Shown piece after piece: positions 18,415 to 28,087 of a stretch of DNA of 64,000 bases. Every line of letters begins with the position of its first letter. Position 1 is the first letter of the stretch. Under the pieces are notes generated by a model. It was not told the origin of the DNA. It was given only the letters and a program-made list of their open reading frames with translations, and searched no databases. Made by a program: the position numbers and the translations under genes. Source of the stretch: a methane-oxidizing endosymbiont of Gigantopelta aegis (GTDB lineage: Bacteria > Pseudomonadota > Gammaproteobacteria > Methylococcales > Methylomonadaceae); contig NZ_JAEHGD010000001.1 in assembly GCF_016097405.1 (NCBI RefSeq), positions 1,313,831 through 1,377,830 on the forward strand, written 5' to 3'.

Positions 18415-19023
18415 ATGTCATTGAATCGCAAACACCTTCCCGCCAATGAGCGTCGGGCTATCACCGTAGAAGCCGTCATTGAACTGGCCGCCAAACAAAA
18501 TCCTGGAGATATCACGACGGCAGCGATTGCCAAACATATGAATCTGACGCAGGGGGCATTGTTTCGGCATTTTCCAAATAAAGAAGCCATCTGGCAGGCT
18601 GTCATGGAATGGGTGAAAGAGCGCATGCTGGCGCGGATAGATAGGTCAGCAAAGGCGGCTGCGACGCCGCTTGCAGCATTAGAAGCAGTATTCATGGCCC
18701 ATATTGATTTTGTTTCCAGCTATCCGGGGGTCCCGCGTATGCTGTTTGGTGAGTTGCAGCGTTCTGAAGAAACGGCAGCCAAGTGTTTAGCGCGAGTATT
18801 GATAAAGAAATATGCCGAGCGTGTCGCTGAATTGATCGAAAAGGGTAAAAGCGAGGGTGAAATTGACCCGGCTGTGGACAAAGTGGCGGCCAGTATATTG
18901 TTTATCGGGAGCATACAAGGATTAGTGATGCAGTCATTGCTAGCCGGGGATATTGGCGGTATGAAAGACAAGGCGGTGGGTGTTTTTGCGATCTATCGCC
19001 GTGGCATCGAAGAAAAGTCATGA
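18415..19023 (+). CDS. TetR/AcrR-family transcriptional regulator
   Basis: This 202-residue protein has the N-terminal helix-turn-helix TTAAIAKHMNLTQGALFRHF (about residues 40-60) followed by an all-helical ligand domain with a TetR_C-like region (YPGVPRMLFGELQRSEET). It likely represses its own operon through the palindrome upstream and responds to a pump substrate. Its stop codon overlaps the adaptor start, so regulator and pump are one transcription unit. Confidence 0.92.
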   Translation: MSLNRKHLPANERRAITVEAVIELAAKQNPGDITTAAIAKHMNLTQGALFRHFPNKEAIWQAVMEWVKERMLARIDRSAKAAATPLAALEAVFMAHIDFVSSYPGVPRMLFGELQRSEETAAKCLARVLIKKYAERVAELIEKGKSEGEIDPAVDKVAASILFIGSIQGLVMQSLLAGDIGGMKDKAVGVFAIYRRGIEEKS

Positions 19024-20414
19024 AAAATTTTTTAAAAAAAGCGATTGTTCTTCCGCTGATTGTCTTTATCGCTTTGGCATGGGTGATGTACAAGGTGATA
19101 TCCAAACCACCGATTGAACATGAAAAACAGCATTTTCCCACTAAAACAGTGGAGATCATTAGCGCCAGGAAATTGCCTTTCCGTTATCATGCTACGGCGT
19201 ATGGCTCGGTAGAGCCGGTTGTTGCCTTGAACGTCAAAACAGAGACTAGCGGCAAGATCAGTTATATTCACCCCGCGTTTAAAAAAGGTGCCAGTCTGGC
19301 TAAGGGTACCGTGGTTTTACGCATTGAGCCCACGGCTTTTGAGTTTTCGCTGGATCAAAGTAAGGCGGTGCTAGACAGTAGCCAATATTCTCTCAAGCAA
19401 TTGGAGGCCGAAGAGAAAAGCCTTCGGCGTTCTGTCAAAATTGCCCAGAAAAATCTACAGATTGGCGAAAAAGAATTGGAACGCTTTCTAAAACTCTGGG
19501 AGAAGCGGCTTGTTCCTCGTTCCGCTGTTGATTCAGAAGAGCAAAAGGTTTTACAGCTCCGTCAACAACTTGAAGATTTACAGGGCAAACTTGCCAGCTA
19601 TTCCAGTCGTAAGTCTGCGACCTTAGCGCAAATCAAAAAATCCAGAACGCAGCTTGCACAAAGTAAGGATACCCTAGGGCGTACCGAAATCCGTCTGCCT
19701 TTTGATGCGCGTATCGGTCAGGTTGCGGTCGAAAAAGGTGAGTATGTCGCGGTCGGCGCTTTATTGTTTGAAGCCTTGGGTATTCAGGCTGTCGAGATTA
19801 AGACGCAACTGCCTATAAATCAGTTTTTAGCTTTGATCAGTGGGCTGGGCTGGGACAATCTGAATCTTAAAAAGCCGGAAGATTTACAGGCCGTATTTTC
19901 AAGGCTTCAATTAGAGGCTAATGTGCGTCTGGTCGGTGACAAAAGTAAATTGGCCAAATGGCAAGGTGAGTTGATTCGCATTGGCGAATCTGTTGACCCT
20001 GTCCGGCATACAATAGACCTGGTTGTTGTGGTCAATAACCCTTATGCCGACATCATTCCCGGTAAACGTCCCCCCTTATTGAAAGGCATGTATGTCGCGG
20101 TCGATTTTTTCACCCCGGCACAAGCGAGGCTAGTTGTACCCAGAAAGGCTATCCACCAGGGGCGTATTTATATCGCTAAAGAAAATGACCGACTTGAAAT
20201 TCGTTCGGTAGACATCCTTCATAAACAAGGGCCGCTGGTTGTGATCGAAACGGGAGTCAAAGCCGAGGAAAGCATTATTATTAGTGATGTGATTCCGGTC
20301 ATTGAAGGGTTGCCGCTAAAACCTGTGCGGGCGCGTGGTTATGAAAAACGACTGGCCTTAGAGGCGCTCGGCGAAGCCGAGCTAGATACTGCCAATAACA
20401 GGGGGACGGAATGA
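19020..20414 (+). CDS. RND efflux periplasmic adaptor (HlyD/MFP family)
   Basis: This 464-residue protein has a single N-terminal membrane segment (KAIVLPLIVFIALAWVMYKV), lipoyl, coiled-coil hairpin and barrel regions (for example AYGSVEPVVALNVKTETSGK and EIRLPFDARIGQVAVEKGEYV). It bridges the RND pump and an outer-membrane channel in the periplasm. It overlaps both neighbours by 4 bp (ATGA), which indicates translational coupling. No outer-membrane channel gene is in this operon. Confidence 0.9.
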   Translation: MKNFLKKAIVLPLIVFIALAWVMYKVISKPPIEHEKQHFPTKTVEIISARKLPFRYHATAYGSVEPVVALNVKTETSGKISYIHPAFKKGASLAKGTVVLRIEPTAFEFSLDQSKAVLDSSQYSLKQLEAEEKSLRRSVKIAQKNLQIGEKELERFLKLWEKRLVPRSAVDSEEQKVLQLRQQLEDLQGKLASYSSRKSATLAQIKKSRTQLAQSKDTLGRTEIRLPFDARIGQVAVEKGEYVAVGALLFEALGIQAVEIKTQLPINQFLALISGLGWDNLNLKKPEDLQAVFSRLQLEANVRLVGDKSKLAKWQGELIRIGESVDPVRHTIDLVVVVNNPYADIIPGKRPPLLKGMYVAVDFFTPAQARLVVPRKAIHQGRIYIAKENDRLEIRSVDILHKQGPLVVIETGVKAEESIIISDVIPVIEGLPLKPVRARGYEKRLALEALGEAELDTANNRGTE

Positions 20415-23400
20415 TTCGTTATTTTGCAGCCCATCCTACCCTCAGTAATATTTTAATGATGGCGATTATCGCCATTGGCCTTTATTCATTAGGTGGCTTA
20501 AATAAAGAATCCTTTCCGCTGCTCAAGCCCAGCAAGGTTCAGGTTAGCGTGGCTTACCCAGGCGCGAGTCCGGCGGATGTCGAAGATGGCATTTGCAAGC
20601 CGCTGGAAGATGCCACAGATGGCATCAGCTTTTTAAAAGAGCAGGAATGCGATGCCCGTGACAATATGGCTATTTTTACATTGGAAATGCAGGAAGCGGG
20701 CAATATACGACAATTTAGCGATGATATTAAAACAGAAATCGATGCCATCCAGAATTTTCCCGACAATATAGAGGAGCCTGTCATCAAGCAGTTGGGGCGA
20801 ACCAACCCGGTTGTCAATATCGCGCTCACCTCGGATAAATTGACATTGAGTGAATTAAAGGCCCTGGCGGAGCATTATCGTGATCGCCTGATTGCTATGC
20901 CGGAAATTCCCATTGTGACAATAGAGGGATTTTCGAGTCATCAATTACAGGTCTTGATCCACCCCGACACACAAAAAAAATACCGGCTCAGCGTCAAGGA
21001 GATTGCCGACTTGATTGCCGCTCAAGCATTGGAATTACCGTCCGGGACGCTGGAGACTTCGGAAGTCACTTATCAGATCCAATTTGATAATGCCAGAAAA
21101 ACAGTCGATGAATTGGCGGAACTGGTGATCCTCAATACGCCTACGGGTGGCGAAATCAAATTGAGCGATATTGCTATCATCAAGGATAAATTTGAAAAAC
21201 CGGAAGAACGTATTGAGTTGAATGGAAAGCCGGCGGCACTGCTTAAAATCAGTAAAAACACCATAGATGATACATTAAACGTTGCAGATGCCGTGGCCGC
21301 ATTTGTTGACAATGAGAATAGCATCCTCCCTGAAGGTACTCGGCTGACGATTGTCAATGATCATTCCACACTGGTACGCGACCGCTTACAGCTACTCCAG
21401 AGCAATGGTTGGCAGGGTCTTGTTCTGGCGACGCTTATGTTGCTGCTGTTTTTTTCATGGCGCTACACGTTTTGGATCGCTTTAGGATTGCCCATTTCAT
21501 TTTTGGGCGGGCTTGCCATCATGGTCATATTTGGTGTGAGTATCAATATGATCTCAATGGTTGCCTTGTTGATGGCGATTGGTATTTTAATGGATGATGC
21601 CATTGTATTGTCTGAGAGTATTGATCATGAATACCGAAAAGGAAAATCAACACTAGATGCGGTTGTCGATGGCAGTCGAAAAGTGTTTCGTGGTGTGTTT
21701 TCCTCTTACCTCACCTCTGCCTTTTTATTTGGTAGCCTGTTAATGATGAAAGGCGATCTAGGGCAGATATTAGGCGTATTGCCTGTCGTTTTGTTAGCGG
21801 TGTTGACTGTCAGTCTGATTGAAGCCTTTCTGGTATTGCCTCATCATTTGAAACAATCACTGAATCATGTGTCTGGTAAAAAACCACCCGCATGGCGGCA
21901 ACGATTTGAAGGCATGTTCAATCAACTTCGTCATGCGGTAGGGGGTGTCGCCCAAATGGCCATGCAGTACCGGTATCTGACCGTAGGGGTTGCACTGGCG
22001 ATGTTGATTTTTTCGGTGGGTTTTATTGCCACGGGTACGATTAAATTCAAGGCATTCCCAGATTTAGAAGGTAATACGCTGGAAGCCAGGGTTCTGCTGC
22101 CGCAGGGTACGCCATTGGCGGAAACTGAAAGAGTGGTGGATATATTGCTTGATGCATTGCAACGCACCAATGAAGCGCTTAGCCAAAATGAAGTCGAGCC
22201 CCTGATAAAAAATGTACAACTTTCGTATGGCAAACATGGCGATGTTCCCGAGCAGGGTACGCATCTGGCCACACTGAGTATCGATTTACTGAATACCGAA
22301 AAACGCAACACCCGCCTTCCTGAATTGATCCGGCTTTGGAAACAAAATACCGAACCATTACCGAATGTATTGAATATTCAATATAAAGAGCCTAAGTTAG
22401 GTCCTGCGGGACGTGCTATTCACATTCGTCTGAGTGGGCCTAATCTGGATGACTTATCAAAGGCATCATGGGCGGTACAAAACGCACTCAGAGGCTATAA
22501 GGGTGTCTATAATTTGCTGGATGATCTTCGTCCCGGCAAGCCACAATATACCATCACACTTAAGCCGGGGGCATTGGCTGCAGGTCTCGATTCACAAAGT
22601 GTCGCTTTACAACTGCGGGCGGCGTATCTGGAAGGTGAAGTCAGAGAGATTTACAACGGCCGTGAAGCCTATGAAATTATTGCCAAATTGGATAGTTCGC
22701 ATGGTCATGAATTATATGATTTTGACAATCTTAGCGTATTTTCAAAAACCGGCGAGGCTATTCCGCTGAGTCGAGTGGCCAATATTCGTGAAGAACGTGA
22801 CGTTTCCCGCATAGGCCATATCAATCATCAACGCACGGTCAATATATATGGCGATGTCGATGCGGATATTGCCAACACCTCAGAAATCATTGCTAGTCTC
22901 CAGCCGTTTTTAGAGATATTGCAAAAGAACTACCCTGAAATCAGCTTCAAAATTAAAGGAGAGGTTGAAAATGGCACAGAAACCAAACAATCCATACTCT
23001 CCGGCTTCGGCCTGGGCGCATTTGCCGTATTCCTTTTGTTAAGCCTGCAATTTCGTAATTACCGTGAACCACTTATCGTCATGATTAATATTCCTCTGGC
23101 CTTGATCGGTGCGATTTGGGGGCATTTGATCATGGGGCTGGATTTTACCCTGCCGAGCATGATTGGCTTTGTTTCTTTGGCAGGCGTCGTGGTGAATGAT
23201 TCGATTCTGTTGGTTGAGTTTGTAAAATATCGTGTCGCAGAAGGCATGATGCTTCACGATGCCGCCAGACAAGCGGTGCATGATCGGTTTCGCGCTATTT
23301 TTCTCACCTCTGTCACCACCATTGCCGGTATGACGCCCTTACTCTTTGAAACCAGCACGCAAGCCTTGATCCTGGTTCCTTTAGTTACTAGTATTGTGTT

Positions 23401-23521
23401 TGGTATGTTGACCTCCACGCTATTGATTATGATGGTATTGCCGGCGATGTATGCCATTATGGAAGACATCGGCTTTGTCACATTAACAACAAAGACACAG
23501 CAAACGGTAGCACATCTTTAG
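20411..23521 (+). CDS. RND-family efflux permease (AcrB/MexB superfamily)
   Basis: This 1036-residue inner-membrane pump has the normal length and two-fold layout: an N-terminal membrane helix, a large periplasmic loop, six helices, and the repeat. The proton-relay Asp pair is present in MDDAIVLSESID (Asp395/396). The PSKVQVSVAYPGASPADVE and LPSMIGFVSLAGVVVNDSILLVEF segments are typical of the HAE2/MdtABC-like branch. The gene is intact. Its stop is only 9 bp from a tRNA-Arg remnant that marks the left edge of the island. Confidence 0.95.
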   Translation: MIRYFAAHPTLSNILMMAIIAIGLYSLGGLNKESFPLLKPSKVQVSVAYPGASPADVEDGICKPLEDATDGISFLKEQECDARDNMAIFTLEMQEAGNIRQFSDDIKTEIDAIQNFPDNIEEPVIKQLGRTNPVVNIALTSDKLTLSELKALAEHYRDRLIAMPEIPIVTIEGFSSHQLQVLIHPDTQKKYRLSVKEIADLIAAQALELPSGTLETSEVTYQIQFDNARKTVDELAELVILNTPTGGEIKLSDIAIIKDKFEKPEERIELNGKPAALLKISKNTIDDTLNVADAVAAFVDNENSILPEGTRLTIVNDHSTLVRDRLQLLQSNGWQGLVLATLMLLLFFSWRYTFWIALGLPISFLGGLAIMVIFGVSINMISMVALLMAIGILMDDAIVLSESIDHEYRKGKSTLDAVVDGSRKVFRGVFSSYLTSAFLFGSLLMMKGDLGQILGVLPVVLLAVLTVSLIEAFLVLPHHLKQSLNHVSGKKPPAWRQRFEGMFNQLRHAVGGVAQMAMQYRYLTVGVALAMLIFSVGFIATGTIKFKAFPDLEGNTLEARVLLPQGTPLAETERVVDILLDALQRTNEALSQNEVEPLIKNVQLSYGKHGDVPEQGTHLATLSIDLLNTEKRNTRLPELIRLWKQNTEPLPNVLNIQYKEPKLGPAGRAIHIRLSGPNLDDLSKASWAVQNALRGYKGVYNLLDDLRPGKPQYTITLKPGALAAGLDSQSVALQLRAAYLEGEVREIYNGREAYEIIAKLDSSHGHELYDFDNLSVFSKTGEAIPLSRVANIREERDVSRIGHINHQRTVNIYGDVDADIANTSEIIASLQPFLEILQKNYPEISFKIKGEVENGTETKQSILSGFGLGAFAVFLLLSLQFRNYREPLIVMINIPLALIGAIWGHLIMGLDFTLPSMIGFVSLAGVVVNDSILLVEFVKYRVAEGMMLHDAARQAVHDRFRAIFLTSVTTIAGMTPLLFETSTQALILVPLVTSIVFGMLTSTLLIMMVLPAMYAIMEDIGFVTLTTKTQQTVAHL

Positions 23522-23529
23522 AAAAATAA

Positions 23530-23561
23530 AGGATTCGAGCCTCTGGCCTCGGCCTTCGGAG
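23530..23561 (-). other. tRNA-Arg 3' half remnant (candidate left attachment site)
   Basis: These 32 bases match 52636-52667 of the intact tRNA-Arg(CCG) at 30 of 32 positions and in the same orientation, covering anticodon loop, variable loop and most of the T arm. The acceptor stem is not present. Because the matching 5' half sits alone at 52786-52826, this is probably the displaced 3' half of the original host tRNA gene, now decayed. Confidence 0.7.
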
Positions 23562-23641
23562 TGCTAAAAAACAGAATGAGGCTGTTTGTGTTTGTATGAC
23601 GTTAAATTACATAATTAGATGTTTTAAAATGATTTTGTTTA

Positions 23642-24151
23642 GGGGCTGTTGCCATTTCACATAGGTAACCATAAAAAGGCGCAAGCCAGAGCGATAGAGC
23701 CTTCAAAATTTCGTTTGAGTTTGTCATATCGCGTGGCGATCGCTCTGAAATGCTTAAGTCTTGCAAACACATTTTCAACGAGATGGCGATATTTGTAGAG
23801 ACACCAATCCATTTCATCATTTCCCCGAGTTGAATTCTTTTTCTTGGGATAACAGGAACAGCCCCTTTGTCTTTAATTTGAAGACGTAATGCTTCACTGT
23901 CATAGCCTCTGTCAGCAACTATATAGTCACCTTTTGGGAGCTCTGCAACTAATTTCGGTGCTTCTTTACAGTCATGAACTTCGCCGCCTGTCACTGAGAA
24001 ATGAATAGGAAGACCACAGGCATCAACGGCCATATGAATTTTACTGGTGTTCCCGGCGACAGATTTCCCTATCGCTGTTTCTTGTTCACAGGCCGCACCA
24101 CTACTATGCTGATGTGCTTTCACAATACTCCCATCAATAAATTACAGCCCC
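23642..24151 (-). mobile_element. IS427-group-like fragment, copy C (internal deletion)
   Basis: The left end and transposase C-terminal two thirds are present; then the sequence jumps from the codons for FIDGSIVK directly to ACAGCCCC, the last bases of the other IS terminus. TA flanks both ends (23640-23641, 24152-24153). The transposase N-terminus (about 85 residues) and inner part of that repeat are gone. The remaining frame (to 23602) keeps the D, D, E residues. Confidence 0.9.
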
Positions 24152-24153
24152 TA

Positions 24154-24739
24154 GTGTTGACAGTTATCAATTATATGCGAATTGCGAAATGCTGATAGGC
24201 GGGAAAGAGATTACTCAAGAATATGATGTCGAACATTTTTTTGACCGTTTTAAAACTAGAGAATCAGCCATTGAACTTAAACATCCAAGTGATAAAAAAT
24301 ATTCAATTATTGGAACCGAATCGACAGTGGACTTGTTCAAATTAATGATTTGAATCTGAATGCTAATTTTGAACGGTTCGACTCAAGCACTGCACTTGGA
24401 ATAAAAGTAACAGGGAATAATGGTGCATTGAGGACGCATAATGTCTATATCTATCAATCTGCTGATTATTGCATATTCATCGCACAAGCGGTTCCGCCAG
24501 ACATCATCAATCAACTGCACGGTAAGCAGAAAGAGAAAAAGATTATCGAATACACTTGGGTTAGAAACCGTCATGCCGATGTCGTCGATTTCTTTTTAGA
24601 CGAGCACGGCAATATTAGCGGTAGAATTATTCATCCAGCCACTAGCCTGGATTGGGAAGAGTTTATATTTTATATCTATATCCTTGCCGTTGAGGCGGAC
24701 AGGTTGGAGTACGTTTTTTCACAGGAAGACATTTTATAG
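24154..24739 (+). pseudogene. Unrecognised protein in two frames
   Basis: One frame runs from the IS edge to the TGA at 24351 (IGGKEITQEYDVEHFFDRF, ending VDLFKLMI). A second, shifted frame starts at 24350 and ends at 24739 (129 residues, starting LNLNANFERFDSSTALG and including IIEYTWVRNRHADVVDFFLD). The reading frames abut, so they may be one frameshifted gene of about 190 residues whose 5' end was cut by copy C. I recognise no family. It looks hydrophilic, without signal peptide or membrane segments. Confidence 0.45.
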
Positions 24740-24744
24740 TGATA

Positions 24745-24762
24745 GTTTCATCATTATGAAAC
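24745..24762 (+). terminator. 7-bp hairpin after the unrecognised gene
   Basis: GTTTCAT (24745-24751) pairs with ATGAAAC (24756-24762) over CATT, 6 bp after the stop codon. There is no U-run. The rest of 24763-24953 shows no gene or repeat I can support. Confidence 0.4.
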
Positions 24763-24953
24763 TGACAAAGGCACAACTCTCTTGATGAAAACTATCAGGT
24801 GATATTGGATGTCCAAACTTAGGAAGTTATTGGGTTGACAGTCGCTTTTTTGTTAACTCGTAAGAGCAATTAACTTTTAGAATCAGCAACAAAGAAAAAT
24901 ACTACTGATCAGTAATTTCTAGGAACAGTATCCAATATTTCGCTATAATATTA

Positions 24954-25460
24954 GGGGCTGTTATTGATGGGAGTATTGTGAAAGCACATCAGCATAGTAG
25001 TGGTGCGGCCTGTGAACAAGAAACAGCGATAGGGAAATCTGTCGCCGGGAACACCAGTAAAATTCATATGGCCGTTGATGCCTGTGGTCTTCCTATTCAT
25101 TTCTCAGTGACAGGCGGCGAAGTTCATGACTGTAAAGAAGCACCGAAATTAGTTGCAGAGCTCCCAAAAGGTGACTATATAGTTGCTGACAGAGGCTATG
25201 ACAGTGAAGCATTACGTCTTCAAATTAAAGACAAAGGGGCTGTTCCTGTTATCCCAAGAAAAAAAGAATTCAACTCGGGGAAATGATGAAATGGATTGGT
25301 GTCTCTACAAATATCGCCATCTCGTTGAAAATGTGTTTGCAAGACTTAAGCATTTCAGAGCGATCGCCACGCGATATGACAAACTCAAACGAAATTTTGA
25401 AGGCTCTATCGCTCTGGCTTGCGCCTTTTATGGTTACCTATGTGAAATGGCAACAGCCCC
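24954..25460 (+). mobile_element. IS427-group-like fragment, copy D (internal deletion)
   Basis: It starts with GGGGCTGTT and jumps to ATTGATGGGAGTATTGTG inside the transposase gene, then runs to the complete right end at 25460. TA is present on both sides (24952-24953, 25461-25462). The 5' third of the transposase is missing and the remainder has an extra-A shift near 25265. The deletion endpoint is within a few bases of that in copy C but not identical. Confidence 0.9.
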
Positions 25461-25490
25461 TACTGCTCAGTAACTTATTTTCCTGTCATC

Positions 25491-25736
25491 ATGCAAAATT
25501 CCGAAAAAGTACCGTACGGTACGATTAAAAGTGTTTCCGAAATGGGCGCATTAGTGCGGCAACATCGAAAATCTCAGAAAATTCGTATTGAAGATTTATC
25601 CGATATGGCGATGATAAGTGCTCGTCTGATCGGTGAATTTGAACGTGGAAAAGAGACCTGCCAGATTGGGAAGGTTCTGCAGATTCTGAAGTTTCTAGGC
25701 TTGGAGATTCGCATCGTTCCCAGAGGCTCTGAATGA
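25491..25736 (+). CDS. hipB: HipB-like antitoxin (XRE helix-turn-helix)
   Basis: This 81-residue protein carries the helix-turn-helix GALVRQHRKSQKIRIEDLSDMAMISARLIGEFERGKE (about residues 20-55), as in HipB-type antitoxins that bind DNA and neutralise HipA. Its stop overlaps the hipA start (ATGA, 25733-25736), the standard order of type II hipBA operons. The gene is intact while its toxin partner is broken, so the antitoxin is an orphan. Confidence 0.85.
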   Translation: MQNSEKVPYGTIKSVSEMGALVRQHRKSQKIRIEDLSDMAMISARLIGEFERGKETCQIGKVLQILKFLGLEIRIVPRGSE

Positions 25737-26439
25737 TTGAAGACGAACTAAACGTCTGGTTTGAAGATCAGATTGTCGGTTATTTATGGCGAAATAACCG
25801 GGGAGCTATGTCGTTTAAATATGATGACAGCTGGAATAAATTTTCGCTATCCATCAGCCTGCCATTACACAAACCCCATGATGATTTAACAGCACACCGT
25901 TTCTTCGCTAATCTTTTACCCGAAGGTTCTGCCAGAGACAGGCTTTGTAGGCGATTCAGATGTCCTGATACAGATTTTGATTTATTACGTGAAATCGGCA
26001 GTGAATGTGCTGGCGCTATTGCTATTCTACCGATCGAAAAAGATCCGGACCTTGATCAAAGTTATCAAAAACTGAATGATCAGTCTTTAAAAAACTCATT
26101 GAAACACATGGCGCATCGATAAGCCTTGAAGATAAACCAAGACTGTCATTGGCTGGCGCCCAGGATAAGGTAACCGTCCATGTGAAAGACGACGGGATTT
26201 ACTTGCCAATCAATCAGACCCCTTCAACGCATATCCTGAAATTTGAGGTGAACGATTTTAAAAATGTTCCACTTTACGAGGTCTATACCACCTGGTTAGC
26301 CAAGGCTGTCGGACTTAATACCATCGATATACAACTGAAGGAGATGGATTACACCCGTTACACTCTTTCCAAGCGATATGATCGAAAAGAAGGGCAAAAG
26401 ATAACCCGCATTCATCAAGAAGATTTTTGTCAAGCATTA

Positions 26440-27277
26440 GGGGCTGTATCCCCTTGAAATTCAATAACTCCGCCACATAGATTGTTTATTTTGACTCAAA
26501 AACAAGCAAACTATGCCCCGACAAATGCTTACGGATGAACTTTGGGAGAAACTGAAGATAATTATGTTGAAAATGGGAATTTATGACAAACCTTGTCTTC
26601 GAAAAACAGTCGAAGGTATTTTTTATCGCTTGCGAGTAGGTTGTCCCTGGAGAGATTTACCCACGGCTTTTGGTAATTGGAATGCGGTATATAAACGATT
26701 CAATGACTGGTCTCGTAAAGAAAAACTGATGGGTATTTTTAACGCCTTGGTTGTTGATCCAGACCTGGAATGGGAATTTATTGATGGGAGTATTGTGAAA
26801 GCACATCAGCATAGTAGTGGTGCGGCCTGTGAACAAGAAACAGCGATAGGGAAATCTGTCGCCGGGAACACCAGTAAAATTCATATGGCCGTTGATGCCT
26901 GTGGTCTTCCTATTCATTTCTCAGTGACAGGCGGCGAAGTTCATGACTGTAAAGAAGCACCGAAATTAGTTGCAGAGCTCCCAAAAGGTGACTATATAGT
27001 TGCTGACAGAGGCTATGACAGTGAAGCATTACGTCTTCAAATTAAAGACAAAGGGGCTGTTCCTGTTATCCCAAGAAAAAAGAATTCAACTCGGGGAAAT
27101 GATGAAATGGATTGGTGTCTCTACAAATATCGCCATCTCGTTGAAAATGTGTTTGCAAGACTTAAGCATTTCAGAGCGATCGCCACGCGATATGACAAAC
27201 TCAAACGAAATTTTGAAGGCTCTATCGCTCTGGCTTGCGCCTTTTTATGGTTACCTATGTGAAATGGCAACAGCCCC
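26440..27277 (+). mobile_element. IS427-group-like element, copy F, in hipA (intact transposase)
   Basis: It is flanked by TA (26438-26439, 27278-27279). The right end is complete. The left end keeps only GGGGCTGT and then lacks about 14 bp present in copy A before continuing ATCCCCTTGAAATTC, so its inverted repeat is shortened to 8 bp. It carries the only uninterrupted transposase of this family in the window and could act in trans on the other copies, although its own left end may be inactive. Confidence 0.92.
26513..27262 (+). CDS. IS5-family (IS427-group) transposase, intact
   Basis: This 249-residue enzyme has an N-terminal IS5-type domain (LTDELWEKLKIIMLKMGIYD, RVGCPWRDLPTAFGNWNAV) and the DDE triad in FIDGSIVKAHQH, VADRGYDSEALR and YRHLVENVFARLK. 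It is the reference reading for all damaged copies. The gene contains an internal GGGGCTGTT (near 27053) identical to the first 9 bp of the element. Confidence 0.93.
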   Translation: MPRQMLTDELWEKLKIIMLKMGIYDKPCLRKTVEGIFYRLRVGCPWRDLPTAFGNWNAVYKRFNDWSRKEKLMGIFNALVVDPDLEWEFIDGSIVKAHQHSSGAACEQETAIGKSVAGNTSKIHMAVDACGLPIHFSVTGGEVHDCKEAPKLVAELPKGDYIVADRGYDSEALRLQIKDKGAVPVIPRKKNSTRGNDEMDWCLYKYRHLVENVFARLKHFRAIATRYDKLKRNFEGSIALACAFLWLPM

Positions 27278-27883
27278 TAGGCTTAAAAGAGAAATACCAG
27301 CGTAGAGAAACACCCAACTTCGCGCAATGCTACCACTTAATCATCGAACACTCTTCCAGTCCGTTAATCGATGCGGAACAGCTGGTCAAATGGCAAATAT
27401 TTAATTTAATCGTCGGAAATTCCGACGCCCATATTAAAAACATTTCCTTTATATATCATGAGCATGAGACACGGCTGGCGCCGTTTTACGATCTCGTCTG
27501 TACTCGAGCCATTGAGCACCTGGACGATACGCTGGCGTTATCGATTGGAAATCAGAATAACCCCAATCAAATAACCGAAAAAAACTTTTCGGAATGGGCC
27601 GAGCAATGTCATATTCGGCCCAAACGCATTATTCACATGGTTCATCAGATGCTAAGTGAGCTGGAAGAAAAGAGAGCTATTGTAAGAAGCACACTGGAAG
27701 AAAAGCACGGCGAACAACCAGCACTGCAACGCGTTGATCGCATTATTAAACAACAAACCAAGCGACTCAGAAAGAATCTATCATCTCTTTAATACAAACG
27801 AAAAAAATAAAAAAACGTTACCCATTCCCACAAGATTATGTAAAAATACGCTTCCTCAAATTTTCACTTCAACGGAGTCCGGT

Positions 27884-27973
27884 ATGAGTACGTCTAACTA
27901 TACCTATCAGCACAGCACAGTTGTGATGGCTTCGTTGTATCTACTGATTTCATCCGCCGCCATTACCGGCTGA
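27884..27973 (+). CDS. Possible 29-residue hydrophobic peptide
   Basis: ATG 27884 follows CGGAG with good spacing. The product MSTSNYTYQHSTVVMASLYL continues with a short hydrophobic run ending LISSAAITG. Nothing proves translation. It lies 115 bp before the AAA ATPase gene, in its probable leader, so it could be a leader peptide or a small membrane peptide. No family is recognised. Confidence 0.3.
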   Translation: MSTSNYTYQHSTVVMASLYLLISSAAITG

Positions 27974-28001
27974 ACGTTCCAGATTTGACTCATTCAATAC
28001 T

Positions 28002-28071
28002 GGGGCGTGTCCTCAGTATCAATCCTTTTATACTCTTACATTATTTGTCTGATTGACGAGGTACATGCCCC
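28002..28071 (+). promoter_or_regulatory. Structured leader upstream of the AAA ATPase gene
   Basis: GGGGCGTGTCCTC (28002-28014) can pair with GAGGTACATGCCCC (28058-28071) through 13 pairs with one bulge and one G-U. It encloses a smaller AGTAT/ATACT hairpin, and ends 6 nt before the AGGAGG ribosome-binding site (28078-28083). It matches no riboswitch I know, and may be an attenuator or an RNA-binding site. Confidence 0.4.
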
Positions 28072-28087
28072 AAATACAGGAGGGACC

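Larger units (their letters stand above)
25733..27792 (+). pseudogene. hipA: HipA-like serine/threonine kinase toxin, frameshifted and split by an IS
   Basis: The N-terminal part (NRGAMSFKYDDSW, HRFFANLLPEGSARDRL) is read from 25733 until a frameshift in the A-run near 26095. The frame then continues as LIETHGASISLEDKPRLSLAGAQDKV with the HipA nucleotide-loop signature. At 26438 an IS element interrupts QAL|GLKEKYQ, and the rest follows from 27278 with LIVGNSDAHIKNISF, the catalytic N-x-D-x-H-x2-N motif, to the stop at 27790-27792. HipA phosphorylates glutamyl-tRNA synthetase in E. coli. With a frameshift and an insertion this copy cannot make a full kinase. Confidence 0.92.
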
